Source: Schistocerca nitens (Eukaryota; Arthropoda; Insecta; Orthoptera; Acrididae). From it: a stretch of DNA of 64,000 nucleotides. Positions 57,625 through 64,000 of the stretch are shown piece after piece. The notes under the pieces are model-generated. The model worked only from the letters and a program-made list of their open reading frames with translations, was not told the DNA's origin and searched no databases. Both the position numbers and the translations under genes were made by a program. Where the stretch lies: positions 135,034,521 to 135,098,520 of the forward strand of contig NC_064621.1 in NCBI RefSeq assembly GCF_023898315.1. The letters are read 5' to 3'. Within the stretch, counting starts at the first letter, position 1. Every line of letters starts with the position of its first letter.

Positions 57625-58620
57625 TCAGTCCTGAGACTGGTTTGATGCAGCTCTCCATGCTACTCTATCCTGTGAAAGCTTCTTCATCTCCCAGTACCTA
57701 CTGCAACCTACATCCTTCTGAATCTGCTTAGTGTATTGATCTCTTGGTCTCCCTCTACGATTTTTACCCTCCACGCTGCCCTCCAATGCTAAATTTGTGA
57801 TCCCTTGATGCCTCAAAACATGTCCTACCAACCGATCCCTTCTTCTAGTCAAGTTGTGCCACAAACTTCTCTTCTCCCCAATCCTATTCAATACCTCCTC
57901 ATTAGTTACGTGATCTACCCACCTTATCTTCAGCATTCTTCTGTAGCACCACATTTCGAAAGCTTCTATTCTCTTCTTCTCCAAACTGGTTATCGTCCAT
58001 GTTTCACTTCCATACATGGCTACACTCCATACAAATACTTTCAGAAACGTCTTCCTGACACTTAAATCTATACTCGATGTTAACAAATTTCTCTTCTTCA
58101 GAAACGATTTCCTTGCCATTGCCAGTCTACATTTTATATCCTCTCTACTTCGACCATCATCAGTTATTTTACTCCCTAAATAGCAAAACTCCTTTACTAC
58201 TTTAAGTGTCTCATTTCCTAATCTAATCCCCTCAGCATCACCCGATTTAATCTGACTACATTCCATTATCCTCGTTTTGCTTTTGTTGATGTTCATCTTA
58301 TATCCTCCTTTCAAGACACTGTCCATTCCGTTCAACTGCTCTTCCAAGTCCTTTGCTGTCTCTGACAGAATTACAATGTGATCGGCGAACCTCAAAGTTT
58401 TTACTTCTTCTCCATGAATTTTAATACCTACTCCGAATTTTGTTTCCCCCACTGCTTGCTCAATATACAGATTTAATAACATCGGGGAGAGGCTACAACC
58501 CTGTCTCACTCCATTCCCAACCACCGCTTCCCTTTCATGCCCCTCGACTCTTATAACTGCCATCTGCTTTCTGTACAAATTGTAAATAGCCTTTCGCTCC
58601 CTGTATTTCACCCCTGCCAC
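57625..58620 (-). pseudogene. RTE reverse transcriptase C-terminal part, catalytic D to H
   Basis: This frame continues the RT after a frameshift near 58725. Motifs include GVRQGCSLSPMLLN, then LRFADHIVILSETAK, where the family has FADD. The second catalytic aspartate is His at residue 81 (codon 58378-58380, GTG on the plus strand). The thumb and connection region follow (KEFCYLGSKITDDGRS, VWSVAMYGSETWTI, EMWCYRRMLKI, VDHVTNEEVLNRI), then GRPRDQYTKQIQKDV near the end. The RT is inactive on two grounds. Confidence 0.92.
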
Positions 58621-58721
58621 CTTCAGAATTTGAAAGAGAGTATTCCAGTTAACGTTGTCAAAAGCTTTCTCTAAGTCTACAAATGCTAGAAACGTAGGTT
58701 TGCCTTTTCTTAATCTTTCTT

Positions 58722-60575
58722 CTAAGATAAGAAGGTTAGTATTGCCTCACGTGTTCCAACATTTCTAAGGAATCCAAACTGATCTTCCCCGAGGTCCGCT
58801 TCTACCAGTTTTTCCATTCGTCTGTAAAGAATTCGCGTTAGTATTTTGCAGCTGTGACTTATTAAACTGATAGTTCGGTAATTTTCACATCTGTCAACAC
58901 CTGCTTTCTTTGGGATTGGAATTATTATATACTTCTTGAAGTCTGGTATTTCGCCTGTCTCATACATCTTGCTCACCAGATGGTAGAGTTTTGTCATGAC
59001 TGGCTCTCCCAAGGCCATCAGTAGTTCTAATGGAATGTTGTCTACTCCCGGGGCCTTGTTTCGACTCAGGTCTTTCAGTGCTCTGTCAAACTCTTCACGC
59101 AGTATCTTGTCTCCCATTTCATCTTCATCTACATCCTCTTCCATTTCCATAATACTGTCCTCAAGTACATCGCCCTTGTATAAACCCTCTATATACTCCT
59201 TCCACCTTTCTGCCTTCCCTTCTTTGCTTAGAACTGGGTTGCCATCTGAGCTCTTGATATTCATACAAATGGTTCTCTTCTCTCCAAAGGTCTCTTTAAT
59301 TTTCCTGTAGGCAGTATCTATCTTACCCCTAGTGAGACAAGCCTCTACATCCTTACATTTGTCCTCTAGCCATCCCTGCTTAGCCATTTTGCACTTCCTG
59401 TCGATCTCATTTTTGAGACGTTTGTATTCCCTTTTGCCTGCTTCATTTACTGCATTTTTATATTTTCTCCTTTCATCAATTAAATTCAATATTTCTTCTG
59501 TTACCCAAGGATTTCTATTAGCCCTCGTCTTTTTACCTACTTGATCCTCTGCTGCCTTCACTACTTCATCCCTCAGAGCTACCCATTCTTCTTCTATTGT
59601 ATTTCTTTCCCCCATTCCTGTCAATTGTTCCCTTATGCTCTCCCTGAAACTCTCTACAACCTCTGGTTCTTTCAGTTTATCCAGGTCCCATCTCATTAAA
59701 TTCCCACCTTTTTGCAGTTTCTTCAGTTTCAATCTGCAGTTCATAACCAATAGATTGTGGTCAGAATCCACATCTGCCCCTGGAAATGTCTTACAATTTA
59801 AAACCTGGTTCCTAAATCTCTGTCTTACCATTATATAATCTATCTGATACCTATTAGTATCTCCAGGATTCTTCCAGGTATACAACCTTCTTTTATGATT
59901 CTTGAACCAAGTGTTAGCTATGATTAAGTTATGCTCTGTGCAAAATTCTACAAGGCGGCTTCCTCTTTCATTTCTTCCCCCCACTCCATATTCACCTACT
60001 ATGTTTCCTTCTCTCCCTTTTCCTACTGACGAATTCCAGTCACCCATGACTATTAAATTTTCGTCTCCCTTCACTACCTGAATAATTTCTTTTATCTCGT
60101 CATACATTTCATCAATTTCTTCATCATCTGCAGAGCTGGTTGGCATATAAACTTGTACTACTGTAGTAGGCATGGGCTTTGTGTCTATCTTGGCCACAAT
60201 AATGCGTTCACTATGCTGTTTGTAGTAGCTAACCCGCACTCCTATTTTTTTATTCATTATTAAACCTACTCCTGCATTACCCCTATTTGATTTTGTATTT
60301 ATAACCCTGTAATCACCTGACCAAAAGTCTTGTTCCTCCTGCCACCGAACTTCACTAATTCCCACTATATCTAACTTTAACCTATCCATTTCCCTTTTTA
60401 AATTTTCTAACCTACCTGCCCGTTTAAGGGATCTGACATTCCACGCTCCGATCCGTAGAATGCCAGTTTTCTTTCTCCTGATAACGACGTCCTCTTGAGT
60501 AGTCCCCGCCCGGAGATCCGAATGGGGGACTATTTTACCTCCGGAATATTTTACCCAAGAGGACGCCATCATCAT
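58722..60575 (-). CDS. RTE LINE endonuclease and N-terminal RT ORF
   Basis: This 617-residue frame starts at 60575. An apurinic-like endonuclease occupies about residues 38-285, with RIGAWNVRSL (41-50), catalytic E75 in SEVRW, D179/N181 in MGDWNS, QIDYI (244-248) and SDHNLL (271-276). These are the EEP motifs that nick target DNA in non-LTR elements. A basic, charged linker follows. RT begins at about residue 505 (NKAPGVDNIPLELL, IIIPIPKK, YRTISLISHSCKILTRIL, QFGFLRNVGTREAIL). The frame stops at 58722 because of a small deletion relative to the truncated copy, and RT continues in another frame. The endonuclease looks intact; the whole protein is not made. Loci like this are sometimes annotated as craniofacial development protein 2-like. 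Confidence 0.93.
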   Translation of the reverse strand: MMMASSWVKYSGGKIVPHSDLRAGTTQEDVVIRRKKTGILRIGAWNVRSLKRAGRLENLKREMDRLKLDIVGISEVRWQEEQDFWSGDYRVINTKSNRGNAGVGLIMNKKIGVRVSYYKQHSERIIVAKIDTKPMPTTVVQVYMPTSSADDEEIDEMYDEIKEIIQVVKGDENLIVMGDWNSSVGKGREGNIVGEYGVGGRNERGSRLVEFCTEHNLIIANTWFKNHKRRLYTWKNPGDTNRYQIDYIMVRQRFRNQVLNCKTFPGADVDSDHNLLVMNCRLKLKKLQKGGNLMRWDLDKLKEPEVVESFRESIREQLTGMGERNTIEEEWVALRDEVVKAAEDQVGKKTRANRNPWVTEEILNLIDERRKYKNAVNEAGKREYKRLKNEIDRKCKMAKQGWLEDKCKDVEACLTRGKIDTAYRKIKETFGEKRTICMNIKSSDGNPVLSKEGKAERWKEYIEGLYKGDVLEDSIMEMEEDVDEDEMGDKILREEFDRALKDLSRNKAPGVDNIPLELLMALGEPVMTKLYHLVSKMYETGEIPDFKKYIIIPIPKKAGVDRCENYRTISLISHSCKILTRILYRRMEKLVEADLGEDQFGFLRNVGTREAILTFLS

Positions 60576-60934
60576 TTAATCATACAGTAAAGCTGCATGT
60601 CCTCGGGAAAAATTACGGCTGTAGTTTCCCCTTGCTTTCAGCCGTTCGCAGTACCAGCACAGCAAGGCCGTTTTGGTTAATGTTACAAGGCCAGATCAGT
60701 CAATCATCCAGACTGTTGCCCCTGCAACTACTGAAAAGGCTGCTGCCCCTCTTCAGGAACCACATGTTTGTCTGGCCTCTCAACAGATACCCCTCCGTTG
60801 TGGTTGCACCTACGGTACGGCCATCTGTATCGCTGAGGCACGCAAGCCTCCCCACCAACGGCAAGGTCCATGGTTCATGGGGGAAGGAGAACTGACATGT
60901 GATTACAAATTCACGCAATTTGGGTGCCTAGATC

Positions 60935-61610
60935 CCGAGAAATCAGTAACCAGAATAACCACCTCTGGCCGTAATAACGGCCTTGATACGCCAAGGCATT
61001 GAGTCAAACAGAGCTAGGATGGCGTGTACAGGTACAGCTGCCCATGCAGCTTTAACTCGATACAACAGTTCATCAAGAGTACTGACTGGCGTATTGTGAC
61101 GAGCCAGTTGCTCGGCCACCATTGACCAGACATTTTCAATTGGTGAGGGATCTGGAGACTGGGCACGCGAGGCCAGCAATCGAACATTTTCTGTATCGAG
61201 AAAGACCCGTACAGGACCTGCAACATGCGATCTTGCATTATCCTGCTGAAATGTAGGGTTTTACAGGGATCGAATGAAGGGTAGAGCCACGGGTCGTAAC
61301 AGAACTGAAATGTAACGTCCACTGTTCAAAGTGCCGTCAATGCGAACAAGAGGTGACCGAGACGTGTAACCAATGGCACCCCATACCACCACGCCGGGTG
61401 ATAGTCCAGTATGGCGATGACGAATACACGCTTCCAAAGTGCGTTCACCGCGATGTCGCCAAACACGGATGCGACCATCATGATGATGTAAACAGAACCT
61501 GGATTCATCCGAAATGATGACGTTTTGCCATTCGTGCACCCAGGTTCGTCGTTGAGTACACCATCGCAGGCGCTCCTGTCTGTGATGCAGCGTCAAGGGT
61601 AACCGCAGCC
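60935..61610 (-). pseudogene. Tc1-like transposase, N-truncated (family A copy 3)
   Basis: The catalytic part is readable in two frames: DESRFCLHHHDGRIRVWRH (first D), VVWGAIGYTSRSPL, a frameshift near 61261, QQDNARSHV (second D, with P to S) and SPIENVWSMVAEQL (E), ending GGYSGY. The helix-turn-helix half is deleted. It is certainly inactive. Confidence 0.87.
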
Positions 61611-61714
61611 ATGTTCCTGTCGATTAAATTTTGCGTCTGTAGCACGTCATCTTCGTGGTGTAGTAATTTTAATGGTCAGTAGTGTATTTTACAAAACATG
61701 GTTTTGAATAAAAA

Positions 61715-61906
61715 ATAGTCCGGCCGTTGTGGCTGAGCGGTTCTGGGGGCTTCAGTCTGGAACCGCGCGACCGCTACGGTTACAGATTCGAATCCTGCCT
61801 CGGGCATCGATGTGTGTGATGTCCTTAGGTTAGTTAGGTGTACGTAGTTCTATGTTCTAGGAGACTGATGACCTCAGATGTTAAAGTCCCATAGTGCTCG
61901 GAACCA
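61715..61906 (+). mobile_element. tRNA-derived SINE (head type 1), full length
   Basis: It starts TAGTCCGGCCGTTGTGGC, has AGATTCGAATCCTGCC and the shared tail, ending GGAACCAT. The 12-bp TSD TTTGAATAAAAA is at 61703-61714 and 61907-61918. Confidence 0.93.
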
Positions 61907-62190
61907 TTTGAATAAAAACTTATTTGCTGGAAGACAAATTGGCAAACTTACACGTCAGAAATATGAACTTCCGTCCAATCCACTACAATCTATGTCCTTG
62001 ATGGTGTGACGTTCTGAAAACTTTTAATGCCAATATGTGATTAATTGAAACTTAATTATAACAAATCATGTCACGAAAACGACCCGTGTTTGATGAATTA
62101 TCAGTGAGCCTGTTCCTTGATAAGGTGTGCTTCCATTGTACGCTGTAATACTAAACACACCAAATACCAAACTCTGTTATCCATCAACAT

Positions 62191-62648
62191 ATTGAAAATT
62201 CCTGGCAGATTAGAACTGTGTGCCAGACCGAGACTCGAAGTCGGGACCGCTGGCACGACTCACGACCCGTCCTCGCAGCTTTAATTCCGCCAGTTGGTAG
62301 TTGGTAGAGCACTTTCCCGCGAAAGGCAAAGGTCCTGAGTTAGAGTCTCGGTCCAGCACACTGTTTTAATCTGCAAGGAAGTTTCATATCAGCGCACATT
62401 CCGCTGCAGAGTGTAAATCTCATTCTGGATAAAAAAAAAAAAATTGGTTCAAATGGTTCTGAGCACTATGGGACTTAACATCTGAGGTCATCAGTCCCCT
62501 AGAACTTAAGACTACTTAAACCTAACTAACCTAAGGACGTGACACACATCAATGCCCGAGGCAGGATTCGAACCTGCAACGTAGTGGTCGCGCGGTTCCA
62601 GACTGTAGCGCCTAGAACCGCTCGGCCACACCGGCCGGCACATTCTGG
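62191..62648. mobile_element. Second head-to-head tRNA-like SINE dimer, with a nested SINE
   Basis: The left half (minus) carries the truncated module with GAGACTCGAAGTCGGG (inverted B box). The right half (plus) has TTGGTAGAGCACTTTCCCGCG and TGAGTTAGAGTCTCGG, then CACACTGTTTTAATCTGC. The outer TSD ATCCATCAACAT is at 62179-62190 and 62649-62660. A type 1 SINE (62431-62640) is inserted near the right end. Confidence 0.82.
62431..62640 (-). mobile_element. tRNA-derived SINE (head type 1) nested in the dimer
   Basis: Minus strand, GCCGGCCGGTGTGGCCGAG, GGTTCGAATCCTGCC, shared tail and an A tail. The 10-bp TSD CATTCTGGAT is at 62421-62430 and 62641-62650. Confidence 0.94.
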
Positions 62649-62660
62649 ATCCATCAACAT

Positions 62661-63577
62661 GTTGTTTGCCCTAATTTTATTATAACCTTACCAAAAACGA
62701 AATGTTCTCAAGATACTCCTAACGTGTCAGAGTTCTGAAACAGGATATATTAGTAGCAGTTAAGTTTTAATACAAAGCCAATCAAATATGGGTTTTAACT
62801 GCAAACGACGCAATCTAGTGTGGCGTCACCTAAATTCTGCTTTTGACGCAGAAAGCAATCTTACATCTCATTGGCCACGTTTGTCTCCACGGAGGTAAAA
62901 TCGAATGTGCCAGATTCCGTCTTGCACTCCTGGGAATGTTCGGGAACGCGGAATACCAGGTTGTGAAGCCATGAAACTCGACGAGCTGCATATACGCTTG
63001 CGCTTTTGAGTCCCACGTGAAGACGAACTTACACTGACTGGCGAATATTCCCTCATGGTTATATACTTGTTTTTCCGACTAGAAGAATTATTTCCTCTCA
63101 CTAATTTAGGACTCTGTTCCACCTAATATCATTTCATTTCAAACTTCATTCGTATGCTTAACTTTTGAATACCTCCTGTACAGCCGTAATTCACAGTTCT
63201 TAACCTCTTTTTTCCATGAAAATAATTCAAAAATTCTTACTGCGCTCGAATTTCGTGCTACAAATTCTCTCGAGGAGGAGCTGGCGGCGGCAGCCAAGCA
63301 CTTCTTGGCGTTCCCTTGACGTAGCTCCGGGAGGTCGGCGCGTGGTTTGTAATGGCTGCAGTAACCGGCGAGCCAGCGGCATGCGCCGCCGAGCAAAACG
63401 ACTCCGCAGCACGCCACGCAAGCGGCTTATTCAAATTTCTTCTTGTTTTGTGACGTGGGAGGCGGCACTCGTGAATGCGTAAGGTCGTATTTAAATAAAT
63501 GAATATACTTCCGTACATGCAAGTGGTCTGGAATCCCTACCGCCTCTTCGCTCCATGTCGGTTGCAGGCGCGCGCAT

Positions 63578-63615
<38 letters not shown>

Positions 63616-64000
63616 TTGTGCGAGTGCGTGTGTCGGAGAGAAAGGCAGCAGGAGTCAGATGCGCCCGCTGACACGCTGCGCCTGCAGAGGTCGTACGGAA
63701 TTGCTTTTTTATGTTAATGAGGTTTTGTCCGCTAGATTAAAACTGAGCGTAGCCGGAAAGAGCCTGTAAATAGAAACATTACAAGGCACTCGTGGGCGGC
63801 GGCCGATGCTTCTGCGTTCCTTATTGAAACTGCATGCTGGGCCTCCGGCGAATCCGACTTGTCTGGACTGGCCTCTACGTAACGCCAAATCATTATACCT
63901 GACAACAAGTTCATTATTTTCACGGTAAATTAATGTAAAATTTGAAAAACGCTTGATATTCCCAGTGAACAGAAATAAACGAAGTTCCAAGTCTGACATT
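62661..64000. other. Unclassified, CpG-rich right edge
   Basis: From about 63230 to 63460 and 63640 to 63860 CpG is frequent, unlike the rest of the window, with overlapping open frames in several directions and no domain. It could be the 5' flank of a host gene beyond the window, or a further repeat. Confidence 0.35.
63577..63624. repeat. (TG)n microsatellite
   Basis: About 22 TG/TA dinucleotides, the longest simple dinucleotide run in the window. Confidence 0.95.

Larger units (their letters stand above)
57607..60887 (-). mobile_element. Full-length RTE-clade LINE
   Basis: This 3,281-bp insertion has a 12-bp TSD AGAACTGACATG at 57595-57606 and 60888-60899. On the minus strand it has a 5' UTR of about 312 bp (60887-60576), an endonuclease-RT ORF broken once, and a short 3' UTR ending in CAACAACAA repeats, typical of RTE. 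It is a late insertion because it lies within an already established Tc1 copy. Confidence 0.93.
57520..61683 (-). mobile_element. Tc1-like DNA transposon, copy 3 of family A, split by an RTE LINE
   Basis: The left end CACTACTGGCCATT (57520) and the right end with complement (61683) lie within TA (57518-57519 and 61684-61685). Tc1 sequence is 57520-57606 and 60888-61683; between them sits the RTE LINE with a 12-bp TSD. About 600 bp of the transposase N-terminal half is also missing at about 61614, where AACCGCAGCCATG joins TTCCTGTCGATTAAA. Confidence 0.9.

Overview
The window is a transposon-dense, AT-rich intergenic or heterochromatic stretch of a large insect genome. The repeats (tRNA-derived SINEs with a shared tail, two Tc1 families, RTE and CR1/Jockey-like LINEs, long-LTR elements) look to me like those of Orthoptera, most likely a Schistocerca locust. 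That identification is recalled, not searched. I find no intact host gene, rRNA or functional tRNA gene. Every protein-coding trace I recognise belongs to a transposable element, and nearly all are broken.

Layout. 1-6.9 kb: unclassified sequence, a solo LTR (1464-3080), a Tc1 element split by a SINE (3281-4896) and a decayed Tc1 (about 5.56-6.11 kb). 6895-16160: LTR retrotransposon copy 1. 16.2-22.2 kb: unclassified sequence, a nearly intact second-family Tc1 (17845-19267), and a Tigger/pogo-like element (19739-22211) broken by a SINE and a solo LTR. 22.2-30.1 kb: SINEs, a 1.7-kb inverted repeat enclosing a minisatellite (23987-25712), and a 394-bp palindrome whose arms carry a hammerhead-ribozyme-like motif (25943-26336). 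30.1-37.8 kb: LINE relics, a TIR element with tRNA-like modules (30175-31324), a mariner-like relic and a truncated RTE. 37860-48841: LTR retrotransposon copy 2. 48.9-64 kb: Tc1 copies, one holding a full-length RTE LINE, more SINEs, two head-to-head tRNA-like dimers, and a CpG-rich right edge.

How the parts relate. The window is best read as a stack of nested insertions, each dated relative to its host by target-site duplications (TSDs) that can be read directly. The two LTR copies share one architecture: long LTRs, a gag-like ORF, the extreme C-terminus of integrase, and a long non-coding tail, with protease, RT, RNase H and most of integrase missing. This points to a non-autonomous family that spread in that form. 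Several SINE heads share one 3' tail, which suggests modular exchange. The most unusual objects are the perfect palindrome with the hammerhead-like motif, the gag-only LTR family, and the inverted elements with tRNA-like Pol III modules.
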